A DNA stretch of 32,302 nt, taken from an uncultured Parabacteroides sp. GTDB taxonomy: Bacteria > Bacteroidota > Bacteroidia > Bacteroidales > Tannerellaceae. Shown one piece after another: positions 1 through 7,402 of the stretch. The stretch is from positions 1-32,302 of the forward strand of contig CAKUZF010000029.1 of assembly GCA_934718155.1 (NCBI GenBank), in the 5' to 3' direction. Numbering within the stretch: the stretch's first letter is position 1; every line of letters begins with the position of its first letter. The notes under the pieces were generated by a model, which did no database searches, was not told the DNA's origin, and saw only the letters and a list, made by a program, of their open reading frames with translations. The position numbers and the translations under genes are program-made.

Positions 1-123
1 AAGGAGCTATTGGAGAAAGAACCAGATTTGTTACAGCGATTGCCGCTGGGAAGTATCGCCACCTATTTAGGCGTAACGCAGGCAAGTCTGAGCCGGATTA
101 GGGCAAAAATCACACGGCCGTAA
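1..123 (+). CDS. Crp/Fnr-family transcriptional regulator, C-terminal end (partial)
   Basis: Frame 1 is open from the first base to the TAA at 121-123 and gives 40 residues. They contain the pattern LPLGSIATYLGVTQASLSRIR, the recognition-helix part of the winged-helix domain of Crp/Fnr regulators (a P..SIA.YLG.T...LSRIR signature in Bacteroidetes members). The cyclic-nucleotide-binding-like sensor domain must lie to the left of the window. The 3' end overlaps the truncated TetR remnant on the other strand, so the two now converge tail to tail. Family assignment is fairly secure; target genes and ligand cannot be told. Confidence 0.75.
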   Translation, partial: KELLEKEPDLLQRLPLGSIATYLGVTQASLSRIRAKITRP

Positions 124-376
124 TACTGGTCGATAAACTCCGGGAACGAACCTGCTGTAAATTGGAACTTTTTTCCAACTGCTGGGGATGAAATACATAT
201 TTGTCCACAATAACCACGAACAAATTCTGCTTGAACGGGAAATAATACACCAATCCGGCTTTTGACAGGCCGCAGGCTTTGGCTATTTCCATCTGGGTTG
301 CTTTCTCATAATTCATTTTGGTGAATACCTGTAAGGGCTTTTCCAATACTTCTTCCCTGTTTGTAAAGATACGCAT
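110..376 (-). pseudogene. TetR-family regulator, truncated to its DNA-binding domain
   Basis: This 88-residue reading frame starts at ATG 376 and has a recognisable TetR N-terminus: residues about 5-50 match the helix-turn-helix pattern, including ATQMEIAKACGLSKAGLVYYF and the following LF..VVDKY helix. TetR regulators are normally about 190-210 residues, with a ligand-binding C-terminal domain. Here the frame leaves the family pattern after about residue 75 and stops inside the tail of the Crp/Fnr gene, so the ligand-binding and dimerisation domain is missing. It is most likely a deletion remnant. A free DNA-binding domain could still be made, but without its dimer interface it is unlikely to work as a normal repressor. 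Confidence 0.65.
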
Positions 377-492
377 CCATTTTTGTGTCAGTTACGAAGA
401 TACGGATTTTCTCTTTTCAAACATTTGTATTCCAGTGTTTTTTATTGTCATAAAATACCACGGATGAATGTCTTGTAATACATTTCTTCATT

Positions 493-539
493 GAAAAAAG
501 TACGGGCGACCGCTTCGCTTCATGCAAAGGCAGTCGCCC
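493..539 (-). terminator. Rho-independent terminator after the integrase/methylase chimera
   Basis: Read on the minus strand, GGGCGACTGC (539-530) pairs with GCGGTCGCCC (513-504), ten base pairs with one G-U, followed at once by a run of six T (499-494). It lies 26 bases past the stop of the chimeric ORF and probably came with the methylase gene end. Confidence 0.75.
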
Positions 540-564
540 ATGGTCATTACCGAACAATGCGGAG

Positions 565-1590
565 CTACAGCTTCATGCCCTTCGGTTCCGTCAGCCCCGG
601 TCTTCCGATAACCAGATGGCTGCGCGCGAAGTCTACGTGCGAGCTTTCCGTTTGCTGTTCCGTCTGTTTCTTCTCGCTGCCTTGCCGGTACTCTTCCGTG
701 CTTTCCAGCATCGGCGGAGCCAGCTCCAGCTGTATCTTGCGGTTCAGTGCGGCGAGTTCGGATTTCAGCTTTTTCAGCTCGTCCTCCTTTTTCCATGTCT
801 TCCCGGCTATCTCCTGCAACTGCGGGATTTCACGCTCCAGCGAGGCGATCTTTTCCTTGTACTGGTCGATGATGTCCGGTATCCTTTCCAGTGCGTTCAG
901 GAAGTTCGTGGCGGCGGCATGTGTGTCAGCCATTGCCAGATGCCCGTTGTTGTAGGTGTACTTGTATTTGCCTTCTATGACAAAGCGGTTGTCGATAAAC
1001 TCCAGACCTTCTTTGAGCGTCCTTTCACTGACCACCTTGATGGGGAAGCGGCAGTGCTTGTCCGTGCGGAGAAACATTTCAAAATCGGAGATAAATGCCG
1101 GAGTAAGTTCCTTCAGGGCAATATCCTTCACATGATAGCGGATATTCAGGAACTCTTGCAGGTGCTTGTAAACGACCAGATATTTTGAAAGCGTGGCTTT
1201 GGCTTTCATGCCGGCTTCCACCTGCTTTGCATAATCCTCGTTGTGCTGGCGGAACACCTGCATCAGTGTATGGCAGTGGTGTTCCAGTCCGAGAAAGGCA
1301 TCCTTCACTTTTTCAGCCGTCACAAAATTGTCACGCTCCATGATTTCCTGATAATGCCTGTTGATGTTCACACGCATCTTGTCAAGCAGGCGGTTTGTTA
1401 CAAGTGCGGCTGAACTTCTTCCCGTGACACGTCCGCCGTTCGTGTCCCACAATTTGGGATCGACCGAAAGTTTGCTGCTGAATTGCGTCTGTGTTCCGTC
1501 CGCTGTGATACGTCCCATAACCGGTACAGTACCGTCCTTCTTCACTGCCTGTCTTTTCAGGTAGAAGATAACTGAAAATGAACTCTTCAT
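565..1590 (-). pseudogene. Chimeric ORF: tyrosine integrase N-terminus joined in frame to methylase/helicase C-terminus of a conjugative transposon
   Basis: The 341-codon frame is uninterrupted but made of two unrelated parts. Residues 1-181 look like the arm-binding and core-binding (SAM-like) domains of a Bacteroides conjugative-transposon tyrosine recombinase (MKSSFSVIFYLKR start, ..KLWDTNGGRVTGRS.., ..FISDFEMFLRTDKHCR). From about residue 182 (FPIKVVSERTLKEG...) to the end it resembles the extreme C-terminus of the very large N-6 methylase/SNF2-type helicase protein carried by the same elements, including a charged coiled coil at about 240-290. The join lies near base 1047. The catalytic domain of the recombinase (R..H-R-Y) is absent, so it cannot recombine DNA. 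It probably arose by deletion of the element's interior. Family calls are from recalled sequence patterns. Confidence 0.7.
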
Positions 1591-1612
1591 CGTTCTAAAA
1601 ATTTTTTGGTTT

Positions 1613-1620
1613 CAAATTTA
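1613..1620 (-). promoter_or_regulatory. Putative promoter -7 element of the integrase/methylase chimera
   Basis: On the minus strand TAAATTTG matches the Bacteroidetes -7 consensus TAnnTTTG and lies 22 bases before the chimera's ATG. No TTTG is seen at the usual 19-21 base distance, so support is partial. Confidence 0.35.
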
Positions 1621-1773
1621 GTTCGTGAAGAATCCTTCGTCGCTACGCAAATCATTGAGGAATACTGCAATTCTCGTTCATGCCGCATTTTCTTGTGCGA
1701 GTTGTTAGTAACTCACTGGAAGTTAATGTTTTCTATATTCTTCCAACTTCGTCATAACCTGTTTTGGGCATGG

Positions 1774-1950
1774 TCACGAATTGGTAACTCTGCGATGTCC
1801 TAACTTGGCTTTTTCATCGCTTTTTCTGTCTTTCATTTTTTCAAGCCAATCTGCCAATAACTTTGCTACATTTTTCTGTTTATCACTTTTTATTCGTACT
1901 TTTGTCCTTATAGGGTTCACTAAATACAATACTTCGGTAAATTCACTCAT
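1774..1950 (-). CDS. Small basic hypothetical protein, 58 residues
   Basis: ATG at 1950 opens a 58-codon frame ending with TGA at 1774-1776. The product begins MSEFTEVLYLVNPIRTKVRI and continues as a lysine-rich, probably helical stretch (KNVAKLLADWLEKMKDRKSDEKAKL). I do not recognise a family. It starts seven bases from the 22-bp repeat array and reads in the same direction as the DUF1016 fossil, so it may be a separate small gene or leftover sequence from the same decayed accessory locus. Composition looks protein-like, but there is no clear promoter or ribosome binding site. Confidence 0.3.
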   Translation of the reverse strand: MSEFTEVLYLVNPIRTKVRIKSDKQKNVAKLLADWLEKMKDRKSDEKAKLGHRRVTNS

Positions 1951-1956
1951 TTTATG

Positions 1957-2044
1957 AAGCCGACTTCATAGCCCTACAAAGTCAACTTACTTTGCCTACG
2001 AAGCCGACTTCATCGGACGATGAAGTCAACTCCATTTTTGAGGG
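1957..2044. repeat. Four-unit 22-bp repeat array, core AAGYCRACTT
   Basis: AAGCCGACTT (1957), AAGTCAACTT (1979), AAGCCGACTT (2001) and AAGTCAACTC (2023) are spaced exactly 22 bases apart. Positions 11-13 of the unit (CAT) and a CCTAC motif near the end are partly kept, the rest varies. Units alternate between a C..G and a T..A form of the core, each close to an inverted repeat. The array covers the 3' end of the DUF1016 fossil and the space before the 58-residue ORF. Confidence 0.8.
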
Positions 2045-2324
2045 CATACATGGGGATTGTCGCAAGTTGCTATGAAAGCCTGATGCGTTTCCCGACTGAT
2101 GTGAAGTTGCTTTGGGAATGCTCTCCTAAACTGTTCACTAATCGTTTCAATGGCTTCTGTGCCCCAAACTCCTTTGCGGGTGTTATCAGAGACATACTTG
2201 CCCACACCATAGTATAGTGCGAGCATCTGTCGGTTGACAGCCTTGGCTGCTTCCAACTGATTTTGGAGTATGGCAGACTTATAAGTTATACGGCTTGATT
2301 ATATTGAGTACTAATCTTGTCCAT
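2026..2324 (-). pseudogene. DUF1016 / YhcG-type PD-(D/E)XK nuclease N-terminal fragment, broken
   Basis: The stretch ALYYGVGKYVSDNTRKGVWGTEAIETISEQFR matches the conserved N-terminal domain of DUF1016 (YhcG) proteins, which are usually about 330-380 residues with a C-terminal PD-(D/E)XK nuclease domain. The natural start seems to be ATG 2324 (MDKISTQYNQAV...). After 12 codons there is a TAA (2286-2288) where a glutamine is expected, and a one-base deletion shifts the frame before the conserved part (SAILQNQLEAAKAVNRQ). After ISEQFRR the sequence also leaves the family pattern and ends in the 22-bp repeat array, with no nuclease domain. This is a dead gene with at least three lesions. Confidence 0.7.
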
Positions 2325-2342
2325 TGTTCTTTCTTTTTCCTA

Positions 2343-2374
2343 CAAAGTTAATCTAAAATCAAAATACAGCCAAT
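2343..2374 (-). promoter_or_regulatory. Promoter of the DUF1016 fossil
   Basis: On the minus strand ATTG (2374-2371), a 20-base spacer, then TAACTTTG (2350-2343). The -7 box matches TAnnTTTG and the -33 box differs from TTTG by one base. It lies 18 bases before the fossil's ATG, so the promoter has outlived the gene. Confidence 0.5.
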
Positions 2375-2507
2375 GCTTCGATAGGAATTAGCCTAACCTA
2401 AGCGGCTCTTGCCGTAAAAAAGAGGAGTCCTTTGAAAAGCCTGTCGATTATTTGCGTGTCTGAGGAAATTTTGGATTGCATATAACGCAAAATATCAATA
2501 TAATGAT

Positions 2508-2515
2508 TACATTTG
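2508..2515 (+). promoter_or_regulatory. Putative -7 element for the secreted protein gene at 2579
   Basis: TACATTTG matches TAnnTTTG and would give a leader of about 55 bases. No TTTG stands at the proper upstream distance. The rest of 2375-2572 is AT-rich and shows no gene. Confidence 0.4.
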
Positions 2516-2578
2516 CATTTGGATGGGGTAAATCTGCCAAGCTATAAAAGAGTTTGTTATCGTTAAATTCAAATGTCT

Positions 2579-3619
2579 ATGAAAGTGTTTCTTGCTTTAA
2601 TTTGTTTATTTATGGGGATATCGGTTTATGGCCAGACATCGGAAGTGCGTCCTTATAAAGACTGGGAAACGATTGCTTTTTGCACGTATGAATCTTACCA
2701 TCCTTCCCAATATGCGCGAATCGACAACAACTGGGAGCTGCTCTATACGCTGCGTACGCCCATGAGCCTTAAGGAATTGGAGGAGAGAGGTGTTGCGTTT
2801 ACCAACAGTCAGATTATCTTGTTGCATATAGGAGGATTGATTGAGAATGAGAATAATGTATTGAAAACCGTTATGCCAATTTTTAATGAGGAGCAGACGA
2901 AGTCAATACGCACATTAAGCAAGGGTATTGCTCAATCGGCATACTCGCAAAGCGAAAAAGAATGGTCCGCATTTCTTAAGGAGCTAAAGAGACAGAAATT
3001 AACGAAGAATGCGTATAGCCTTGTTTTCTCCTATGTGCTTGACGGTAAAATCTGGAAAAAACAGTTGCCTTCTTACGAAAAACTCACAAACAACGCCACA
3101 TGGAAGGGCGCATATTGGGCATTGTATGATAAACGCCAAAACGGTTCGTCGTACGGGACGAATGGCTTTAATAGGATGTTTTATCAAACATGGTCGGATT
3201 CATTATCCTACTGGCTTGGGAGTAAAACGATATTCAGCTTCGTGGAAGAGTATAAGCAACATGGGAAAATAGTCAGCAAAGACTTGTTGGATAAGTGTAT
3301 GGAATGGGGGCTCGTCAACAAGCAGGGCGATGTTATTATCCCGATTATCAATGAAGACAGCGATAGCCAGATCGTTCAGATCAGCGATAGAATAGTGGCT
3401 AAACTTGCTGCGTGCGTGAGTCAATACTCTTCTGATTTTATGAAAGAATATCAGCTGGCTAATGAGAATTTAGCCAAGGTTGTCTTGTATCATGAGGTGA
3501 TGTGGGACATGTTGGATGTTTTAGTACGCGAAAAGATTATTACGCAACCCGATATTCTCAAAGGAAGTCCTAATGCGAACAAAAAGGATTTCGGACAGAT
3601 TGTCTATATTGTGGAGTAA
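2579..3619 (+). CDS. Secreted hypothetical protein, 346 residues
   Basis: The reading frame can start at ATG 2573 or 2579; the second is preferred because it gives a clean signal peptide, MKVFLALICLFMGISVYGQ, with probable cleavage after VYG or YGQ. There is no lipobox cysteine, so the mature protein of about 327 residues is expected in the periplasm or outside. It is rich in Trp and Tyr and has no repeats or membrane segments beyond the signal. I do not recognise a domain. Its low GC relative to dnaB next door and its place beside decayed mobile DNA suggest accessory cargo. It converges with the secreted protein at 3682 across a perfect hairpin. Confidence 0.75.
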   Translation: MKVFLALICLFMGISVYGQTSEVRPYKDWETIAFCTYESYHPSQYARIDNNWELLYTLRTPMSLKELEERGVAFTNSQIILLHIGGLIENENNVLKTVMPIFNEEQTKSIRTLSKGIAQSAYSQSEKEWSAFLKELKRQKLTKNAYSLVFSYVLDGKIWKKQLPSYEKLTNNATWKGAYWALYDKRQNGSSYGTNGFNRMFYQTWSDSLSYWLGSKTIFSFVEEYKQHGKIVSKDLLDKCMEWGLVNKQGDVIIPIINEDSDSQIVQISDRIVAKLAACVSQYSSDFMKEYQLANENLAKVVLYHEVMWDMLDVLVREKIITQPDILKGSPNANKKDFGQIVYIVE

Positions 3620-3623
3620 ATAA

Positions 3624-3653
3624 ATGGGCAACGAAGTTCACCTCGTTGCCCAT
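3624..3653. terminator. Hairpin between convergent genes, possible bidirectional terminator
   Basis: ATGGGCAACGA (3624-3634) and TCGTTGCCCAT (3643-3653) form a perfect 11-bp stem with an 8-base loop, directly after the stop at 3617-3619 and before the stop of the minus-strand gene. The downstream T-run is weak (CGTTATTTC). The right arm plus flank, TCGTTGCCCATCGTTAT, differs at a single base from the repeat core of the array at 31.9 kb. Confidence 0.6.
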
Positions 3654-3681
3654 CGTTATTTCAATGCTTAGCGGTAGTCGC

Positions 3682-4269
3682 TTATTTCTTTTTCTTGAAA
3701 AGACCTTTTACCTTGTTGACCGCATCTTTTGCGGTGTCAGTCACCTTGTTCGCTTCATTCACCTCGCTGGGAGTCTCAACGGCTGGGGCGGGTGAGTCAT
3801 CGCCGCCGCCAACAGATAGGCCTTCGTTTATCACGCCCTGCTCGGGAGGATTGCCCGCAAGCTCGTTAAAGTAGCGCACGAGGCGGTTGTGTTCGCGAAC
3901 ATCGGTCTCGTTGGTGACGTTGTATGTCTCCGGGGTTTTGCTGTAGGAATATTTGTAGGTGATCTTTACGGTTTGGCCTGCGCTGCCCAACTCGGTGTTT
4001 ACCTTTACGGTAATCGCCTCTCCATAGCCGGAGCTTTCTTTCTCGATGAGCGTAAAGGACTCCTTGTTGCCATTTTTGCTGTAGTTGGTGATGTTATAAC
4101 AGGGATCGTCGTCGCCATCCATCCAGAACAGCTTCTTGTTACGGTCGATCACGTTGCGCATGTATGCTTCCTTTGGATTGTCGGTGTAGTGATAGAGCAG
4201 TTCAATCTGAGCCGATGCGGTGAACGCCATCAGTAACGCGACGAGCGTCATAAGTGTTTTGTTTCTCAT
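3682..4269 (-). CDS. Secreted hypothetical protein with acidic/lysine-rich tail, 195 residues
   Basis: The frame is open further upstream, but the start at ATG 4269 is chosen because it yields a signal peptide, MRNKTLMTLVALLMAFTASAQ, with an AXA cleavage site. The mature part has a Tyr-rich N-terminal half (about residues 22-140) and a low-complexity tail: a GGGDDSPAPAVETP linker, then DTAKDAVNKVKGLFKKKK at the C-terminus, an amphipathic basic helix. No known domain is recognised. A -7-like box lies at 4343-4350. It is divergent from dnaB and convergent with the secreted gene at 2579; whether the two secreted genes are functionally linked is unknown. Confidence 0.75.
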   Translation of the reverse strand: MRNKTLMTLVALLMAFTASAQIELLYHYTDNPKEAYMRNVIDRNKKLFWMDGDDDPCYNITNYSKNGNKESFTLIEKESSGYGEAITVKVNTELGSAGQTVKITYKYSYSKTPETYNVTNETDVREHNRLVRYFNELAGNPPEQGVINEGLSVGGGDDSPAPAVETPSEVNEANKVTDTAKDAVNKVKGLFKKKK

Positions 4270-4342
4270 AGCTTTAATTTTTATGGATGATTGATATAAG
4301 TTTGTTTGTTTTTGCGGGGGTAGTGGTGCTATCCCTCGTTGG

Positions 4343-4350
4343 CAAAAATA
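4343..4350 (-). promoter_or_regulatory. Putative -7 element for the secreted protein gene ending at 3682
   Basis: TATTTTTG on the minus strand fits TAnnTTTG and implies a leader of about 65-70 bases. No -33 TTTG is found at 19-21 bases. Confidence 0.35.
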
Positions 4351-4446
4351 GACATTCTGAGTTGAAAAATGGCAGTTTCGCACCATAAATATGAGCCGGG
4401 CTTCTGATTTTAACATTCAAGGGGGTCTATATTGCCGATTTTGCGC

Positions 4447-4454
4447 TACCTTTG
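4447..4454 (+). promoter_or_regulatory. -7 promoter element for dnaB
   Basis: TACCTTTG is a perfect TAnnTTTG box 33 bases before the dnaB ATG. It overlaps the TTG at 4452 that could extend the reading frame, which argues that this TTG is not the start codon. Confidence 0.5.
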
Positions 4455-4487
4455 GCCTCCCAAAAAGAATTTATAGGAATAACAAAG

Positions 4488-6005
4488 ATGGCAGAGGAGG
4501 TTAAGAGCCCGGGTAGGGGACGAAAGAAGGCACCGGTGCAGGTGGTGCCCGATATGGGACGTTTGCAGCCGCAGGCACGCGAGCTGGAGGAGGCTGTGCT
4601 GGGTGCGCTGTTGCTTGAGAAAGACGCCTATTCCATCGTGAGCGACATCCTGAAACCTGAATGCTTCTACGAGAAGTCGCACGAGCTGATCTATACCGCT
4701 GTGCGCGACCTGGCGATGCGTCAGGAGCCGGTGGATATGATGACGGTGGTTGAGCAGCTCAAGCGGATGGGAAGCCTCGACTTGGTGGGCGGCCCGGTTT
4801 ACATCTCGGAGCTGACCAACAAGGTGGCCAGCACGGCCCACTTGGAGTTTCATGCCCGCATCATTGCCCAGAAATACTTGGCTCGTGAGCTGATCCGCTT
4901 CTCGGCCACTGTGCAAGATAAGGCTTTCGACGAGACGGTCGATGTCGACGACTTGATGCAGGAGGCCGAGGGCTCGCTGTTCGAGATCTCGCAGCGCAAC
5001 GTGAAGAAGGACGTGATGCAGATCAACCCCGTAATCAAAGATGCGCTGAAGATGCTTGAGCGGGCGGCCAACCAGGAGGGAGGCATGAGCGGCCTGCGAA
5101 GCGGCTTCGACGGGCTCGACAAGATTACTTCGGGCTGGCAGAACTCCGACCTGGTGATTATCGCAGCCCGTCCGGCGATGGGTAAGACGGCCTTCGTGCT
5201 CTCGATGGCCAAGAACATGGCTGTGAACTACAACATCCCCGTGGCGCTCTTTTCGCTTGAGATGAGCAACGTGCAGCTGGTGAACCGTTTGATCGTGAAC
5301 GTCTGCGAGATTCCGGGCGAGAAGATCAAGAGCGGACGGCTGGAGAACTATGAGTGGGAGCAGCTCGACTTCAAGATCAAGGAGCTGTATGACGCGCCAA
5401 TCTATGTAGACGACACGCCGAGCCTCTCGGTGTTTGAGTTGCGAACGAAAGCCCGCCGCTTGGTGCGCGAGCACAACATCCAGTGCATCATCATCGACTA
5501 TTTGCAGCTGATGAACGCCAGCGGCATGAACTTCGGAAGCCGTGAGCAGGAGGTGAGTACCATCTCGCGCTCGCTGAAGGGACTGGCCAAGGAGCTGAAC
5601 ATCCCCATCATCGCCCTCTCGCAGCTGAACCGTGGTGTGGAGGCGCGCCAAGGCATCGAGGGAAAGCGCCCGCAGCTGGCCGACCTGCGTGAGTCGGGAG
5701 CCATCGAGCAGGATGCCGATATGGTGTGCTTCATCCACCGCCCGGAGTATTACAAGATTTACGAAGATGAGAAGGGCAATTCGCTGGTGGGCTTGGCCGA
5801 GATCATCATCGCAAAGCACCGTAATGGTGCGGTGGGCGATGTGCGTCTGCGTTTCAAGAGCGAGTTTGCGAAGTTTATGAATATCGAAGACGACGTGGAG
5901 CTGCAAGAGGTAAGGTCGCGGCTGAATCAGGGTGCGCCGCAGACGGCCGCGCCGCCCACGCCCGATTTCCTGCAACCGAGCGGAAACGACCAAGCGCCCT
6001 TCTAA
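4488..6005 (+). CDS. dnaB: Replicative DNA helicase DnaB
   Basis: The 505-residue protein is the hexameric helicase that unwinds DNA at the replication fork. The N-terminal DnaB domain occupies about residues 20-125 (RELEEAVLGALLLE, VGGPVYISEL), followed by the linker and the RecA-like ATPase domain. Visible motifs are Walker A (AARPAMGKTA), Walker B (CIIIDYLQLM) and the C-terminal H4 segment (LRESGAIEQDADMVCFIHR). No intein interrupts the motifs. A TTG at 4452 would add 12 residues, but ATG 4488 (MAEEVKSPGRGRKK) is preferred because a promoter box overlaps the TTG. The C-terminal tail is Pro-rich and poorly conserved, as usual. Length and motifs are normal. Confidence 0.97.
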   Translation: MAEEVKSPGRGRKKAPVQVVPDMGRLQPQARELEEAVLGALLLEKDAYSIVSDILKPECFYEKSHELIYTAVRDLAMRQEPVDMMTVVEQLKRMGSLDLVGGPVYISELTNKVASTAHLEFHARIIAQKYLARELIRFSATVQDKAFDETVDVDDLMQEAEGSLFEISQRNVKKDVMQINPVIKDALKMLERAANQEGGMSGLRSGFDGLDKITSGWQNSDLVIIAARPAMGKTAFVLSMAKNMAVNYNIPVALFSLEMSNVQLVNRLIVNVCEIPGEKIKSGRLENYEWEQLDFKIKELYDAPIYVDDTPSLSVFELRTKARRLVREHNIQCIIIDYLQLMNASGMNFGSREQEVSTISRSLKGLAKELNIPIIALSQLNRGVEARQGIEGKRPQLADLRESGAIEQDADMVCFIHRPEYYKIYEDEKGNSLVGLAEIIIAKHRNGAVGDVRLRFKSEFAKFMNIEDDVELQEVRSRLNQGAPQTAAPPTPDFLQPSGNDQAPF

Positions 6006-6019
6006 CCGCATTTATTTAG

Positions 6020-6027
6020 TATCTTTG
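6020..6027 (+). promoter_or_regulatory. -7 promoter element for mtaB
   Basis: TATCTTTG matches TAnnTTTG, 31 bases before the mtaB ATG, in the 53-base gap after dnaB. No -33 match is seen. It suggests that mtaB and the genes after it have their own promoter. Confidence 0.4.
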
Positions 6028-6058
6028 CCTCCAACATTATTGAATTGCAATTTAGCGT

Positions 6059-7402
6059 ATGATCGATCAGAATGTTTTTAGAGATAAAAAGGCGGCCTAC
6101 TATACGTTGGGCTGCAAGTTGAACTTTGCCGAGACCTCGACGCTGGGCAAGCAGTTGGCCGAGCAGGGCGTGCGAAAGGTGCGTCCGGGCGAGCGGGCCG
6201 ATATCTGCTTGGTGAATACCTGCTCGGTGACGGAGCTGGCCGACAAGAAGTGCCGACAGGCCATTCGCCGCATCGAGAAGCAGCATCCGGGCGCTTTCAT
6301 TGTCGTCACGGGCTGTTATGCGCAGTTGAAGCCCGAGGAGGTGGCCCATATCGATGGGGTCGATTTGGTGGTTGGAGCGGAGCATAAGCTGGACTTGCTT
6401 CGCTATATAGACTCGCTGGAGAAACGCGCTGAGGGGGGCTTGGTGGTGGCTTCGGCCAGCAACGACATTCGCACCTTCGCACCCTCTTGTTCGGCCGACG
6501 ACCGCACACGCCATTTCCTGAAGGTGCAGGACGGTTGCGACTATTTCTGCTCATATTGCACCATACCCTTTGCCCGTGGGCGTAGCCGCAACGGCTCGAT
6601 CGCCAGTCTGGTGGCGCAAGCCGAGGAGGTGGCTCGTCAGGGAGGCAAGGAGATTGTGCTGACAGGGGTGAACATCGGCGACTTCGGCAAGACTACGGGC
6701 GAGCACTTTATCGACCTGATTCGTGCGCTCGACGAAGTGGAGGGGATAGAACGTTATCGCATCTCTTCGATTGAGCCGAACCTGTTGACCGACGAGGCGA
6801 TCGACTTCGTGGCTCACAGCCGGCGTTTCGCCCCGCATTTCCATATTCCGTTGCAGAGCGGCAGCGATGCGGTCTTGAAACTGATGCGCCGCCGTTACGA
6901 TACGGCCCTGTTCCGCCATAAGATTGAGACGGTCAAGGCGGCGATGCCCCATGCCTTCATTGGGGTGGACGTAATTGTGGGCACTCGCGGCGAGACCGAC
7001 GAGTACTTCGAGGAGGCTTACCGCTTCATCGAGAGCCTCGACGTGACGCAGCTGCACGTGTTCAGCTACTCAGAGCGACCGGGCACGCAGGCCCTGAAGA
7101 TCGACTACGTGGTGGATCCGGCCACGAAGCATGCTCGCAGCCAGCGACTGCTCGACCTGTCCGACCAGAAGTGGCGCGCTTTCTATGAGGCGCACAGCGG
7201 GCAGACGGCTAAGGTGCTCTTCGAGCATACGCGCAAGAATGGCTTGATGCATGGATTCACAGAGAACTATATCAAGGTGGAGCGCCCTTACGACGCTTCG
7301 CTGGTAAACCAAGCCGTGCGGGTGCGTTTGGGCGGCTGGAACGCCGACCAGACGGCCTTGACTGCCGACGAACTTGAGGAAGGGGGCGAGCATGGCAGAT
7401 AA
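6059..7402 (+). CDS. mtaB: tRNA t6A37 methylthiotransferase MtaB
   Basis: This 447-residue radical-SAM enzyme adds a methylthio group to N6-threonylcarbamoyladenosine at position 37 of tRNAs. The N-terminal MTTase (UPF0004) domain carries the three cysteines for the second iron-sulfur cluster (YTLGCKLNFAET, VNTCSVTELADKKC, VVTGCYAQLKP). The radical-SAM cluster motif is VQDGCDYFCSYCTIPFARG (CxxxCxxC), followed by TGVNIGDFG and a C-terminal TRAM-like region from about residue 375. The GCKLNFAE signature separates MtaB from MiaB and RimO. It overlaps the acyltransferase gene by 11 bases, so the two are probably translated together. Confidence 0.93.
   Translation: MIDQNVFRDKKAAYYTLGCKLNFAETSTLGKQLAEQGVRKVRPGERADICLVNTCSVTELADKKCRQAIRRIEKQHPGAFIVVTGCYAQLKPEEVAHIDGVDLVVGAEHKLDLLRYIDSLEKRAEGGLVVASASNDIRTFAPSCSADDRTRHFLKVQDGCDYFCSYCTIPFARGRSRNGSIASLVAQAEEVARQGGKEIVLTGVNIGDFGKTTGEHFIDLIRALDEVEGIERYRISSIEPNLLTDEAIDFVAHSRRFAPHFHIPLQSGSDAVLKLMRRRYDTALFRHKIETVKAAMPHAFIGVDVIVGTRGETDEYFEEAYRFIESLDVTQLHVFSYSERPGTQALKIDYVVDPATKHARSQRLLDLSDQKWRAFYEAHSGQTAKVLFEHTRKNGLMHGFTENYIKVERPYDASLVNQAVRVRLGGWNADQTALTADELEEGGEHGR

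Noticed and set aside
4452..4487. TTG 4452 as the dnaB start
   Set aside because: It lies within the -7 promoter box TACCTTTG (4447-4454), so the transcript would begin after it.
4446..6011. 521-codon minus-strand open frame opposite dnaB
   Set aside because: Its product is rich in His, Leu and Arg, typical of the antisense shadow of a GC-rich gene, and dnaB on the plus strand is unmistakable.
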